Below, in pieces: positions 35,475 to 46,019 of a stretch of DNA of 64,000 nt. Position numbers and translations under genes: made by a program. The stretch comes from Prevotella sp. (GTDB taxonomy: Bacteria; Bacteroidota; Bacteroidia; Bacteroidales; Bacteroidaceae). The notes under the pieces are model-generated. The model worked only from the letters and a program-made list of their open reading frames with translations. It had not been told where the DNA came from and did no database searches. Positions within the stretch are counted from its first letter, which is position 1. Every line of letters starts with the position of its first letter. Location of the stretch: positions 31,010 to 95,009 of the forward strand of contig JAEEQB010000010.1 of assembly GCA_016285075.1 (NCBI GenBank). Reading direction: 5' to 3'.

Positions 35475-35501
35475 AACGGTTGTTCCTTTCTTTGGTTATT
35501 A

Positions 35502-38500
35502 TCACTTTACGACTACTTTCTTGTTGTTCATGATGTAGACACCCTTCTGCATAGGCTTGCCGTTCAGCCGGCGTCCGTCAAGTGTTCGCCATGTACCCTC
35601 GTTCTTTATGTCGGACATCTCATCCTGGATGGACATCACCTCTCCGTCCACATCAAAGCTGCTGCGTGTGCTGCTCTTGGGAATGGCCAACCATGCACGG
35701 TGAGCCTCGGAACGGAAAGCACCGCCGTTTCTGTCGTTGGGGAACCATCCAAACCACTTCTCAAGTGCTGTGCCCGGCTCGCCATAGGTGAGCTTATAGA
35801 AAGCACAGTTGCCGTCGGCAGTCGTGGTGGTGGCCACGTCGCTGCCATGGAGCATGTTGGTGGTGCTGACCTTTTTGTTGCCGGTGCTGGTGAGGGTGTA
35901 GGTGGCCTTGGCTTTCTTCGATGCCTCGACGACCACAGCTACATCTGCGGGAATCTCATCATAGTCACCATCGCCCTTGAGGTAGACCTTCGACAGACTG
36001 CCATCGCTGCCCTGACCCGTATAGATGAATGCCTTCAGATCGTTGGGCAGACGGTAACTGTTCTTTGAGTCGTAGAAGGTAGCGTAACCAGCGTCGGACA
36101 CCGTAATCGTAGCGTTCTGCGTGCTCTCTCCAGACGTGGTAATCTCGGCCTCGGCCTTGAAGTCCTTCAACTCACGCCAGCCGGCATGGTCATTGGCAAT
36201 GATGAAAATGCCGTACTCCGTGCCAGGCTCGCAGTCGACGATGACAGGACTTGCCGTCACGCCAATGGCCAATGGTTCATACTCGCCACCGTTCTTGAAG
36301 GCGTAGATGTCATAGTGGTCTATGCCGCTGGTGGCATCTTGTCCAGAGAAGGTGATGGTGAGCTTGCCGTTCTTCTCCTCCACCTTGGTAATCTTCGACG
36401 AAGGATAGTCAGTATCGATCGTGTTCACGTAAGTATTAGTCATGATAGGCTCATTGGCATCAAACACGATACTTGCCCTATTGCTAATGGTGGTACCGTT
36501 GGCAGGGTTCGGCTTATGCTGTATGCTGAAAGTGACGAACCCCTCACCCACGTGGTTGTTGTCGTTGGGCAATAGGAATCCTATCATCGGGTCCATAATC
36601 TCATCACCATTCTTCTTCAGCGACACGAAACTCCAATTAACGATGCCCGTCTTCTTGTCAAACTGTCCGCTGACACGCACCATGATATCCTCGTTTTTCA
36701 CTTTATACATAACGTCGCGTGAGAATTGCTGTGTCCGGCTACCGCCTACTACCAACGTCGTATCGGCCCAGCCGAAGCTGCCAAAGCTAAATGTTTCGGC
36801 ATCATATTTCGTCAGATCCAAGGTGTCGGTGACAAACACCTCGTGGGCAGGAGCCGTGGCCTTGCTGTCGTTCTCAAAGGTGATGGTATAAGGCATCTGT
36901 TTTATGGGCTGTATGTAGTGGCGGCTGTCATCGTAACCCCATGGGCCATAGATCTCGTTGGGGTCGCGGCTGGAGACCATCTTCATGAACATAGTGCTAC
37001 CATTCGGGTCAGTACATGCCTTGGCTGAGTTGACGGCTGATACTATATTGAAGGTTGACTGTATGGTGAAGCCTATTATCGTGGGTACTCCGCCTAAGAA
37101 ACCAGTTGCGCAGCCAGCTGCGCCCCAGGCAAACGACTCGGTGAACGCAATCCATCTGCTATCCGGCTTTGCCTGATACGTGGCTATGCAAGTCTTGATA
37201 GCACCCCAGGCACAGGATAATCCTGGAGCCGTGTTCAGTCCCCATTCTACACCAGCGAGTCCTACATCTATGAGTGCAAACGACAAATACTGCATCTTAC
37301 ACTTGAACTGTTCCCAAGCGAGGTCATCTTTCTTGTGTTTGTTTTTCTCCTTTTCTTCGAGTTCATCGAGGAAGTCTCTTGTCTGGAAACCACTTTCCGA
37401 ACTTTCCTCGAACGATCCCCAAGGCTCTTCCCAACCTAAATAGATTTCCATTTGCTTTCCGGTGGTACCACCTTTCACGCGGAACGACTTCTGAGCCGTG
37501 CTGTTGGCGGGAATAAACGGAATGAAGAACGAACGTCCTCGCATCTGCTTGCCACGGGCGTCGGTAAAGACGATGGGATCGGAGAACTGCTCGTCCATGA
37601 TTTTCTTTACATCCTCGTCGATGGCATCGGTGTAGAGCCTGTAGTCGAAGTCAAACACCAAATCGAAGTCCTCGTCGGCGTCGTAGAACAGGTAGATGGG
37701 CACGTTATAGGCATCGGTATTCGACGTGTTGCCGTATTCTATGAACACTTGTTGGTATTTGCCCGTCAGTGCCGAATTGATACCGCTCAATCTTGCCCAA
37801 ACCTCAGGTGTTTCTTTCTTCACCAGTTCGAAACCTTGATAGAGCGTGTCTTTGTCCACTATTACATCGTATTTCCCCAAAGAGGCCTCGCTGAGGTCGA
37901 ACTGTACGTAGGGCAAATCGTCCAGTGACTGGGCTTTGTTAGTGTTGTCACCGTAGTTGATGAGCCACTTACCCTCATAGTCGCCGTTCTTGCTGTGCAG
38001 CACCACCTTGGGCTGGTTGTTGTAATCTACTTGATAACCGCCAATGATGCGCAGGGTCGTATAACTGCTTTGTGCTGCCACAGCCGGTTCCACCTTACTG
38101 ATGCCGCCAATGGTAATCCTCTTCGTGGCTGAGGCGTAGGCATTGCAGTTGCCTGTTCCCTTGGCCACCAGCGTATAAGTGTAGTTGCCGGGGTCACGCC
38201 TGAAGTCCTGTGAAACATGACGCTTTTCGTCGGTTTTATAGTCGTCAGACCTGCCGGGATAGGGCAAGATCCACCAGCAGGCTTCGCCGTCCTGGGTCAT
38301 ATCGCTGCCATAAACCATTTGACCTTTCGTGTCGGTGGTCAGGGTGAACTCGGGATGCGGAGCGCGGATGCCGTTGTGAGCCACGAGATTGTTCTCCATC
38401 AACGGAGCAGGGTCGTTCTTATACTGGCTCTGGTCTTGCAGCGAGCCGTCGAAGGTGAGCAGCAGGCGGCAGTCCTTGTCCTTGGCGTCGGGCTGGCTGT

Positions 38501-40580
38501 ACAGGTGCTGCAGAATCTCCTCCTGCGTCAGGGCGCGGCTATAGATGGCAAAATTGTCCACCAGTCCCTTGGGGTCGTAATAATTGTTGTTGCGGCCTAT
38601 GACTATGGGGTTGCTGCCCATGAGAATCTTGCCCCGCTCTGTGGTCTTGCCTATGAGCAGACCGTCGACGTAGAGACGGACGTTGTCTTTTTCCTGCTTG
38701 CTGTCGTAGGTCAGTGCCACGTGGTGCCAGAAGCCCCATTCCTTGATTTGGTAGCGCCAGCGATCCCAGATGGTCTTTCCTACGCCATCGACCGACTGCT
38801 CGGTACACACACCTGCGTAGAACGAGAAGAAGCTGCTGTTGTCGCCGTTCACGTTGATGAACCAGCCACCGTTGTACTGGCTGTTGCCGTGATTGGTGGT
38901 GCTGTTCGTCAGAGTGGCTATCTGGAAGGTGTTGCTCTGGTCAACCCTCACCCAGCACTCCACGGTGATGGCCTCCTTTGTGGCCTCAAGGCTGGGCGTA
39001 ATGGGAATGGTGACGTTGGTCATCGGTCGATCCAAAGTGTTTTTCGCGATCGATACGTCAAGCGCCATCTCCTTGCCCGTTGTGGCGGGAGCAGGATCGT
39101 TGCGGCGATAGACAATGTTCCAGAAATAGCTCTTGTTGGGTTGATAGGGCGCTGTGTAGTCCATCAGCCAGTGCTCCGTGCCCTTACTGTCAAGCAGCAC
39201 GGTCAGCGAATGGTTGTTGGCCCTGCCGCCATACCACGACTCTGCGCCTATGGAGAAGTTGCGATGCACGGTGCGGAAGCCGTCCTTCGACTCCACTAAC
39301 AGAGCACGGCAGGCCGTCATGTAGACGTGCTGACCCGTGGGATCATCGGGAGCAATGTACAGCTCGAAGAAGTTGGCATAACCCTCATAGCGTCCGCTCC
39401 AATAGCAGCGTTCCTGCACGTCCCAGGTCTGGCCGCCGTCGTGCGAGTGCCAGATCTTAGGACCGTTTGGCGTCTGCAGCACATAGATGTTCTGCCCTTT
39501 GGCAGCTATCGCGCCCACTGTGCCTGTAGTGCCAGGCAGATACTTGGGTTTCGTCCACGTCTTGCCGCCGTCGGTAGAACGTGTAAAAATGGTGTGGGAG
39601 CGGTCGTTGTCGGGTCGCTCCACTTCCTCGGCGCAGCCCTTGAAGATGACGTTGATGACATCACCCTCCAAGGTCATCTGCGGGTGGTAGTTGAATGCGT
39701 CGCCGTTGAATCCCTTCGTGTAGTTCAGCTCAGCGTACGACTTGCCTTCAGAAACAATGGGTGCAATGTTCTGCGTGCTGATGGTCTGGCCACCGTCGTT
39801 CGAAGTCGATACGTAGACATTGCCCCACCTCATACCGTTCGACCAGCTCATGTCGTTGCCGAGCACCGCCCAGCGGCGTCCTGACACCTGTATGTCGACA
39901 AAATCCTGCACCGTGTCTATCTCCTTGTCCATGAACGTGGCGCCGCCGTCGAACGAGGTGAGCACGCGCGTCTTGTAGCTCGTGCCGTTGTAGCGGGAAC
40001 CTTGGAAGGCAATGACCACCGTCTGTCCATCGGTCACCACGTGAGGACGGCCGTAGAAGTAGTGTCCGTCGCCCTCGTTGCCCTTGGCCAGCGTGCGCTG
40101 CTTGAAGGTCTGGCCGCCGTCCGTTGAATATGTGTAGAGCAACTCGGAATTTTGTTCATCGGCCGACTTGACAACCGTGACCAGATGAATGTTCTGGCCT
40201 GCGACCTCAAGCCACTTGCTGTTGCTGCCAATGTTTCCGCCTACATAGTTGATGTCGCCCATCGACATACTTTTGGAGGCAACGACCGCACGGGCGTCTT
40301 CCCATGTTTTGCCGCCGTCAGTGCTTCGGCGATAGTATATGCACGACTCGCCCTTGGCGTTGGGCTTCCAGTCAGCCCAAAACACATGGAGCGTCTCGCC
40401 AGAGACGGCAGCCTGCATGGGCAGCGGGTCGTCCGTGTAACAGGTGGTGTCGTTCACGCTGGCCGACAAGTTTTTCCACCCGCCCCAGTTCGAGGGCAGG
40501 TACTTTTCCATGTCGTTGGCCGAGGCCATGGCCGCAAGGGTTGACAGTAGACAGAATAAAGACAATAGGACTCTTTTCAT
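35502..40580 (-). CDS. Very large secreted protein: sialidase-like propeller, LamG domain, Ig/FN3-like modules, Prevotella-type C-terminal tail
   Basis: 1692 residues, signal peptide MKRVLLSLFCLLSTLAAMASA. Residues about 25-500 form a propeller with at least five Asp boxes (STDGGKTW, STDGGQTF, SFDGGATF, SNDGGQT, SHDGGQTW). A LamG domain spans about 520-700 (ITVECWVRVDQSN, VRLYVDGLLIGKT). Several Ig/FN3-like modules follow, one with the PAHEVFVTDTLD pattern of surface adhesins and one with TSGIDHYDIYAFKNG. The end (LDGRRLNGKPMQKGVYIM) resembles type IX secretion-type or Prevotella terminal tails. No catalytic residues can be assigned, so it may be a glycan-binding or cell-surface protein rather than a sialidase. 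Confidence 0.7.
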   Translation of the reverse strand: MKRVLLSLFCLLSTLAAMASANDMEKYLPSNWGGWKNLSASVNDTTCYTDDPLPMQAAVSGETLHVFWADWKPNAKGESCIYYRRSTDGGKTWEDARAVVASKSMSMGDINYVGGNIGSNSKWLEVAGQNIHLVTVVKSADEQNSELLYTYSTDGGQTFKQRTLAKGNEGDGHYFYGRPHVVTDGQTVVIAFQGSRYNGTSYKTRVLTSFDGGATFMDKEIDTVQDFVDIQVSGRRWAVLGNDMSWSNGMRWGNVYVSTSNDGGQTISTQNIAPIVSEGKSYAELNYTKGFNGDAFNYHPQMTLEGDVINVIFKGCAEEVERPDNDRSHTIFTRSTDGGKTWTKPKYLPGTTGTVGAIAAKGQNIYVLQTPNGPKIWHSHDGGQTWDVQERCYWSGRYEGYANFFELYIAPDDPTGQHVYMTACRALLVESKDGFRTVHRNFSIGAESWYGGRANNHSLTVLLDSKGTEHWLMDYTAPYQPNKSYFWNIVYRRNDPAPATTGKEMALDVSIAKNTLDRPMTNVTIPITPSLEATKEAITVECWVRVDQSNTFQIATLTNSTTNHGNSQYNGGWFINVNGDNSSFFSFYAGVCTEQSVDGVGKTIWDRWRYQIKEWGFWHHVALTYDSKQEKDNVRLYVDGLLIGKTTERGKILMGSNPIVIGRNNNYYDPKGLVDNFAIYSRALTQEEILQHLYSQPDAKDKDCRLLLTFDGSLQDQSQYKNDPAPLMENNLVAHNGIRAPHPEFTLTTDTKGQMVYGSDMTQDGEACWWILPYPGRSDDYKTDEKRHVSQDFRRDPGNYTYTLVAKGTGNCNAYASATKRITIGGISKVEPAVAAQSSYTTLRIIGGYQVDYNNQPKVVLHSKNGDYEGKWLINYGDNTNKAQSLDDLPYVQFDLSEASLGKYDVIVDKDTLYQGFELVKKETPEVWARLSGINSALTGKYQQVFIEYGNTSNTDAYNVPIYLFYDADEDFDLVFDFDYRLYTDAIDEDVKKIMDEQFSDPIVFTDARGKQMRGRSFFIPFIPANSTAQKSFRVKGGTTGKQMEIYLGWEEPWGSFEESSESGFQTRDFLDELEEKEKNKHKKDDLAWEQFKCKMQYLSFALIDVGLAGVEWGLNTAPGLSCAWGAIKTCIATYQAKPDSRWIAFTESFAWGAAGCATGFLGGVPTIIGFTIQSTFNIVSAVNSAKACTDPNGSTMFMKMVSSRDPNEIYGPWGYDDSRHYIQPIKQMPYTITFENDSKATAPAHEVFVTDTLDLTKYDAETFSFGSFGWADTTLVVGGSRTQQFSRDVMYKVKNEDIMVRVSGQFDKKTGIVNWSFVSLKKNGDEIMDPMIGFLLPNDNNHVGEGFVTFSIQHKPNPANGTTISNRASIVFDANEPIMTNTYVNTIDTDYPSSKITKVEEKNGKLTITFSGQDATSGIDHYDIYAFKNGGEYEPLAIGVTASPVIVDCEPGTEYGIFIIANDHAGWRELKDFKAEAEITTSGESTQNATITVSDAGYATFYDSKNSYRLPNDLKAFIYTGQGSDGSLSKVYLKGDGDYDEIPADVAVVVEASKKAKATYTLTSTGNKKVSTTNMLHGSDVATTTTADGNCAFYKLTYGEPGTALEKWFGWFPNDRNGGAFRSEAHRAWLAIPKSSTRSSFDVDGEVMSIQDEMSDIKNEGTWRTLDGRRLNGKPMQKGVYIMNNKKVVVK

Positions 40581-40607
40581 AGTTCTACAGTTTAGTTATT
40601 GTAATAT

Positions 40608-40641
40608 GGTCGCAAAGATACGAAAAAATATCTTTGCGACC
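40608..40641. promoter_or_regulatory. Perfect 13-bp palindrome holding two opposed -7 boxes
   Basis: GGTCGCAAAGATA (40608-40620) and TATCTTTGCGACC (40629-40641), with an 8-base centre. The left arm is the minus-strand -7 box of the 1692-residue gene; the right arm is an identical box pointing into the 3' end of the transporter gene. It could also act as a hairpin terminator for the minus-strand transporter gene. Confidence 0.6.
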
Positions 40642-40701
40642 AAATAAATGACAGGTAATTTACTTCCTGTTAAAAGAGATTAACCTTTATGTCCCAATCT
40701 G

Positions 40702-42081
40702 TTACACGATACTTTTTTCCAGCTCTTCCAGGCTCTTGCCCTTGGTTTCAGGACAGCGTCTGTAGAGGAAGATAAAGGCACAGAGGCAGATGGTGCTGTA
40801 GATCCAGAAGGTGCCACTGCTGCCCAGCGCAGCATTCATGGATGGGAACGAGAAGGTGAGTGTGCAGCAGCCCACCCACAAGGCAAAAGTGCAGGTGGCC
40901 ATGGCCACGCCACGGATGCGGTTGGGGAATATCTCTGCCAGCAGCGTCCACGTCACGGGACCGAGGGTCATGGCATATACCGAGATGGCTGCCACGACGA
41001 GCATCACCATCATCACGCCCTTCACCTCATAGAAGTAGCAGGTGCCCAGCGTCAGGTAAATCAGCCCCAGGCCGCCGGCTCCCAGCAGTATCAGCGTGCG
41101 CCGTCCCCACTTCTCAATGGTGTAGAGTGCCACAATCGTAAAGATAACGTTGGCAACGCCAGTGATGACAATGTCGATGAACATGCCGTCAACGTCATAA
41201 CCGGCACCCGTGAATATCTCCTGTGCATAATTGAAAATCACATTCGTGCCACACCACTGCTGGAACACGGCAATCACCAGTCCCAGAAGCAGCACCTTCC
41301 CGTATCTGTGCTGGAACAGCTCCGACAGTCCGGCTCCTTTCTTCGTCACCCCGTCTGCCCCCTTTTCTTGCTGAGACAGCATGCTCCCCTCCACTTTTTG
41401 AGAGGAGCCGGGAATCAGGCCCTTTAATTTCAAGAACACCGGGCTCTCCGGAATGAAGAAGCTCATCACGAGGAACAGTGCAGCAGGTAGCGTCTCGGCC
41501 CAGAACATCCAGCGCCATCCCCATTCCACGTTCCACGTCTGGTTTTCGGTGACAGATGTATCGCGGGCCAGCAGCATGTTCACCACCTGAGCCGCCAGGA
41601 TGCCAAGCACGATGGTCATCTGGTTGAGACTCACCATGCGGCCGCGAATCTCGGCGGGACTTACCTCGGCAATATACATGGGAGAAAGGGCAGAGGCTAC
41701 GCCTATGCCTACACCACCGACGAAGCGGGCAAGATTGAAAAGCGTGAAATCGTTGAATAGGCCTGTGCCTATGGCCGACACGGTAAACAGGATGGCGGCC
41801 AGTGTCAACAAGGGTTTACGTCCATAACGGTCGGCGGCGGCTCCCGCCACCATGGCTCCTATAAGACATCCCACCAAGGCGGTAGACATGGCCACGCCCT
41901 GGAGCAGCGGACTGTCGCTGATGCTAAAATAAAGCTCATAGAACGGCTTGGCACCGCCTATGACCACCCAGTCGTAGCCAAAGAGCAGACCGCCCATGGC
42001 CGACACAGAGCAGATGAACCAGAGAAAACCCTTGTTACACGATGTCGTGTGCAAGGAATTGTCGCATGCAGTTCCGCACAT
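40702..42081 (-). CDS. Sugar porter family MFS transporter
   Basis: 459 residues with 12 hydrophobic segments. Sugar-porter motifs are ADRYGRKPLLTLAAILF, SPAEIRGRMVSLNQ, FFIPESPVFL, EKWGRRTL and PETKGKSLEELE. It imports a monosaccharide (xylose, arabinose, rhamnose or glucose type) with H+ across the inner membrane. The central loop is lengthened by a short charged stretch (SSQKVEGSMLSQQEKGADG). ATG 42081 would overlap the upstream lipoprotein gene by 47 bases; an in-frame TTG near 42054 may be used instead. Confidence 0.9.
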   Translation of the reverse strand: MCGTACDNSLHTTSCNKGFLWFICSVSAMGGLLFGYDWVVIGGAKPFYELYFSISDSPLLQGVAMSTALVGCLIGAMVAGAAADRYGRKPLLTLAAILFTVSAIGTGLFNDFTLFNLARFVGGVGIGVASALSPMYIAEVSPAEIRGRMVSLNQMTIVLGILAAQVVNMLLARDTSVTENQTWNVEWGWRWMFWAETLPAALFLVMSFFIPESPVFLKLKGLIPGSSQKVEGSMLSQQEKGADGVTKKGAGLSELFQHRYGKVLLLGLVIAVFQQWCGTNVIFNYAQEIFTGAGYDVDGMFIDIVITGVANVIFTIVALYTIEKWGRRTLILLGAGGLGLIYLTLGTCYFYEVKGVMMVMLVVAAISVYAMTLGPVTWTLLAEIFPNRIRGVAMATCTFALWVGCCTLTFSFPSMNAALGSSGTFWIYSTICLCAFIFLYRRCPETKGKSLEELEKSIV

Positions 42082-42661
42082 CCAGCATATATTTCAAGTT
42101 GTAGAAGTTGTCGATCACCCAACGGCCGTTCTCATACACCAAGTCGATGCGGGCGGGCGTGTAAGCATCGTCCTCATAGACGGTGAAAGATACCGATGCC
42201 TTCTTTTCGGGCTCAATGACCAGGTCGGTCACCTCAAACTCGTCGAAATTGACAATCATTCCCGAAAAGCGGGTCATCGACCAGGGATTGATTTCATAGA
42301 ACAGCGTGTTCGTCCGCTCTTCCTTGCAACGTACCTGCAGCAGCAACTTGTTCCAAGCTTTAGAGCAATAGGACTTGTCGAAGAGGTCGCTGTCAAAAAC
42401 ACCGCCATGAATCATGTAATCCGACCTGATCACACTGTAAATGTTCCGAACTTGCTCTAAAACAATACCCTGCTCAACCTTATACCTCATTTCCGAATTC
42501 ATAGCGATATCCTTCTGCGCAGTCTCCAAAGTGGCCACTGCGTGGGAGTCGCGCTGATTGCGGCTGCTACATCCTGCCAGTATCATGGGCAGGGCAAACC
42601 CCAATAAAACAATCTTTTTGTAGTTGAAACGTTCCAAAATCTGACTGATTAAGATTATCAT
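42035..42661 (-). CDS. Lipoprotein of unknown function
   Basis: 208 residues with a lipobox (MILAGCSS, Cys about residue 31). The mature region is a compact alpha+beta domain (VRNIYSVIRSDY, ARIDLVYENGRWVIDNFY) like DUF3828-type periplasmic proteins, not assigned further. The -7 box at 42677-42685 leaves only about 10 nt of leader before ATG 42661; an in-frame TTG near 42637 is another possible start. Its 3' end overlaps the transporter gene, indicating co-transcription. Confidence 0.65.
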   Translation of the reverse strand: MIILISQILERFNYKKIVLLGFALPMILAGCSSRNQRDSHAVATLETAQKDIAMNSEMRYKVEQGIVLEQVRNIYSVIRSDYMIHGGVFDSDLFDKSYCSKAWNKLLLQVRCKEERTNTLFYEINPWSMTRFSGMIVNFDEFEVTDLVIEPEKKASVSFTVYEDDAYTPARIDLVYENGRWVIDNFYNLKYMLDVRNCMRQFLAHDIV

Positions 42662-42676
42662 TATGAAATTTCGGCT

Positions 42677-42685
42677 GCAAAGTTA
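42677..42685 (-). promoter_or_regulatory. -7 element of the lipoprotein/transporter operon
   Basis: TAACTTTGC on the minus strand, ending 16 bases before ATG 42661. Confidence 0.6.
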
Positions 42686-42822
42686 CGAATATTTTTTTAA
42701 TTCCCTATAACGATTTCACCATTTTTTTCTGTTACCCACCGTTAATTTATTAATACTGAGGAAAAACGAAGGGAAAGCCTGGCGGTTGAAAGCACCTCTG
42801 TTGTATCGTGGTAGGGTAAAGG

Positions 42823-43677
42823 TCATGCCTCGTTTCGATAGAAATTCATATAGATGCAGTTGATGCCATTCATGTACTTGTGGTTGATATTCTTGCACAA
42901 GCGCGACAGGATGGCTCGTCGTAGGTTGTTCTCATCTATATCCATTATTTCCTCATCCGAATATTTGTAAAGCGGATTTCGCAGGGGACCCTTGCTTTTC
43001 ACCACTACCGTCAATTCCTTTTCCTTGTCGATGATACGCACATCGAAGGTTCCATCCTCGTTAGAGGTTTCATGCGTATCCATAATTTCATAGAGCAGTT
43101 CCTCCAACGCAACATCCACGGCAAAACCGTCGGGCAGCTCGCATGCCTCAATAAAGGGGTGTACCTGGGCCAGGAATTCCTCTATGCCCTCAGAGGTATA
43201 AGGCACGGAGAACGTGACGGCCGGGTTCGATGGCACCGTATTCTCAAGTGTAGGCCAGGCATAAAGCCGATTCTTTCGATGGACCACATATGCCATTGCC
43301 ACCATCACCAACAGTAGAAGCCAGGCGGTGACGGGCAGGAAATACCAGATGAGTTTAGGGGTGTAGAGGGCCAAGACGACAATAATGCCGATAGTTCCCA
43401 CATTGGTCACGATCTCTATCCATCGGCAGAGCTTCTGATGCCCCTGCACGAAATAAAGCACGCTCAGTGTCTCAGATATGGCATTGGGCAGAAAGGCGAT
43501 ACTCATCAGACGGAACGGGGTGTAGCATTGTGCTATCAGACTGTCGTCGGCATCATAGATCCTTGCCAGCATATCGGGGAAGAGGAATATCAGCAGGCTC
43601 ACCGCCACCATCACCACTATTAACATACGGAAGATGCGCCTCGTGAGTAAGCGGAAGCTGTCGTAGTCTGCTGGCAC
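42823..43677 (-). pseudogene. 3' part of a MATE-type transporter fused to an RsbW/HATPase-like domain, 5' end lost
   Basis: The visible 284 residues start inside a membrane protein: LIVVMVAVSLLIFLFPDML, FLPNAISETLSVLYFVQG and WYFLPVTAWLLLLVMVAMAY are the last MATE-like helices. From about residue 150 a soluble domain follows (VPSNPAVTFSVPYTSEGIEE, ALEELLYEIMDTHE, RNPLYKYSDEE), which resembles anti-sigma-type HATPase domains. The N-box Asn is replaced by Glu, so ATP binding is doubtful. The first five transporter helices or more are missing: sequence upstream of about 43678 is a transposase remnant on the other strand. A second, more decayed copy lies at 33230-33606. Confidence 0.7.
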
Positions 43678-43679
43678 TG

Positions 43680-44207
43680 CGAGGATGGCAGCGCGAGGAG
43701 ATAAACGGCATCGGGTATGAGCTGAACTCCATCATCGTCGAGAAGTGGGAGGGCAAGGCATACCGCCTTGTCATACAGCGTGAGCGACGGTTGGACGGTG
43801 AGCAGGACTTATGGGAAGGAGAGTACACTTACCGCTGCATCCTGACCAACGACTATACCTCAACCAACCGCGAGATCGTGGAGTTCTACAACCTCAGGGG
43901 CGGCAAGGAACGCATCTTCGACGACATGAACAACGGATTCGGATGGGCAAGGCTGCCAAAGTCCTTCATGGCAGAGAACACCGTGTTCCTGCTGCTGACG
44001 GCTATGATACGCAACTTCTATAAGTTCCTCATGGGGAGGCTTGACGCGAAAGCCTTCGGACTGGAGAAGTGCAGCAGGATCAAGGCATTCGTTTTCAAGT
44101 TCATCAGCGTACCTGCCAAATGGATAAGGACAGCCAGACACTATGAACTGAACATCTATACTCATAACCATTCATACCAGAACCCTTTTGCACTCGCTGA
44201 CGGTTGA
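43680..44207 (+). pseudogene. IS1380-type transposase, C-terminal fragment
   Basis: The frame reads REEINGIGYELNSIIVEKWEG, then YRCILTNDYTSTNREIVEFYN and GKERIFDDMNNGFGWARLPK with the conserved late Glu/Asp region. It continues with FLLLTAMIRNFYKFLMGR and stops at 44205-44207. This is the C-terminal half or less of a DDE transposase of the IS1380 group. The N-terminal half with the first catalytic Asp is absent, so it cannot be active. It lies exactly between two 5'-truncated genes. Confidence 0.8.
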
Positions 44208-44348
44208 GAATTCAACTTCGAGGGTTATTGACAGCATAAAGCCCCTGCAATGCTTAACGGGGTAAGGGGAAGGTGGGCTAGAAACAAACATAATCACGTC
44301 TATAACGACAAGGGAATCGTCAAATGAAGCACCAGAATGCAAAATTAG

Positions 44349-46019
44349 TCCCCGTGGCTATTAGTTGCGGATTTTAGGATTATAACCACAAATACGCTGA
44401 AGGATGAATTTGAAAGGCTTGCTGCCTGGAAATCTGTAAAGGGAATTAAAGCAAAAGTACTGACAGTGGAGGACATATATAGTCAAGATACACATACTGA
44501 TAGGAGTCCTCAACTAAAGATAAAATATGCCATAAAAGACTATTACGAACCGTATGACAGAGGTATAGAATATGTTCTGTTGGGAGGAGATGCGAGCCTT
44601 GTACCCACAGAGTCATGTCATATACAAGCAGTGATAAGTAGCGGAACAGAAAGCACAGAGACACCTGCGGATACTTTTTATTCAAGTTTCACGGATATGG
44701 ATTGGGATAAGAACCATAACGGTGTATCAGGAGAATTAACAGATTCTGTTTGCATTGTACCAGACATTATTGTTACCAGGCTTCCGGCACTTAACGTGAA
44801 TGATGCTAAGACCATGATAGACCGTATTTTAACATACGAAAACCTTCCCAATACAACCAATATTGTTGATAGCATCCTATTGTGTGGGGTAAAGATGCAT
44901 AAGATGTGGACTGAAAACGGTAGACCCCTCAGTGACATGGAAGGACAAAGTAATAAATTATTCTCTGATTGTATTTCTCCTTATTGGAGTGGACAAGCCT
45001 TTCGCTTTTATGACACCTTTACTGATCATGTAAACGGTGCAGGCTATGATGTGACCTTCAGTAATCTTCAATCTGAGTTGTCGAAAGGTTTTTCATTCGT
45101 TAATGTAGCAACACATGGATTTAAATGGTGGTGGAATATGGAATCTGAAGGTGATTCCTATAGCGACAATTTAGCTTCTATGCTTGTCAATCCTCATTAC
45201 ACAGTTATTACCAGTAGTGCATGTCAGACGAATGCATTTGATTTTTCCAGTGCATGTCTTAGTGAGGCATTTATTCGAAATGCCGGAGCAAATGTGCTAT
45301 CCTATTATGGGTGTTCGCGAGACGGCATAGGATCTGGAGGGCGAACAACCTTGGGAATAGATATGGAATTCATCGGAGAATTATATAAGAAACTCTTTAG
45401 CAGCAGTGGTCATCGTATAGGTAAGGCTATCTATGATTCAAAGAAAATGTTTGTTGCGAATTGTAATAATTATAACTCAACACGGTGGATGTATATGACA
45501 CTAAATGGACTTGATGACCCAGAAATGCCGATTTATACACATCAAACAACTGCGATTCCCAATGTAACTGTTAATTTCAATGGTTCCACTTTAATATCCA
45601 ACAGCGGAGTAGTAAGACCATTCCTTTGTCTTAAGAGCAGATTTGATGATGGTAACAGCTTTTATTACTATAACTATGGTAATGGGGATCCATGGGAGGG
45701 CGGTAATACCTACTCTAATATGAATCTTGAGTATACCTACTGCCTGACTAAAGACGGCTACTTACCTACTTTTGCAATAATAGGAGATACAGTACATTTG
45801 CAAAATGATAGTTTTTGGGGTAGGTGCAATGTAATAGGATTCCATGTCCAAATAGGCAACAATGTGACAAATCAAACATCAGAGGGTGCTGTAACTATCG
45901 AAAACGGCTCAACGGTAATAACGAGTCATAATGATGTCACTATTTCTGGGGAGTTTGAAGTAAAACCCGGCGCGGAATTTGAGATAAGAATGAGTAACGA
46001 AAACATTGTGAATTTATGA
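44349..46019 (+). pseudogene. Gingipain-type (C25) cysteine protease, 5'-truncated
   Basis: Recognisable homology starts near 44379 (RIITTNTLKDEFERLAAWKS), which in C25 proteases lies inside the chain after a propeptide, so signal peptide and pro-region are missing; the frame is closed upstream at 44346-44348. GTG 44466 is the first usable start. The catalytic domain keeps VLLGGDASLVPT, FYSSFTDMDWDKN, His in NVATHGFKW and Cys in ITSSACQTNAFD. The C-terminal sandwich ends ISGEFEVKPGAEFEIRMSN. Codons are clearly AT-richer than in neighbouring genes. A truncated form might still be expressed, but export is unlikely. Confidence 0.72.

Noticed and set aside
38217..39299. Plus-strand open frame of 360 codons opposite the 1692-residue gene
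   Set aside because: Shadow of the Asp-box/LamG coding strand; composition typical of antisense translation.
35502..40580. Considered as a sialidase
   Set aside because: Asp boxes define the propeller fold only; no Arg triad or Tyr/Glu nucleophile pair could be placed.
42823..43677. Considered as a complete stand-alone sensor gene
   Set aside because: It begins in the middle of a transporter helix next to a transposase fragment, so truncation is more likely.
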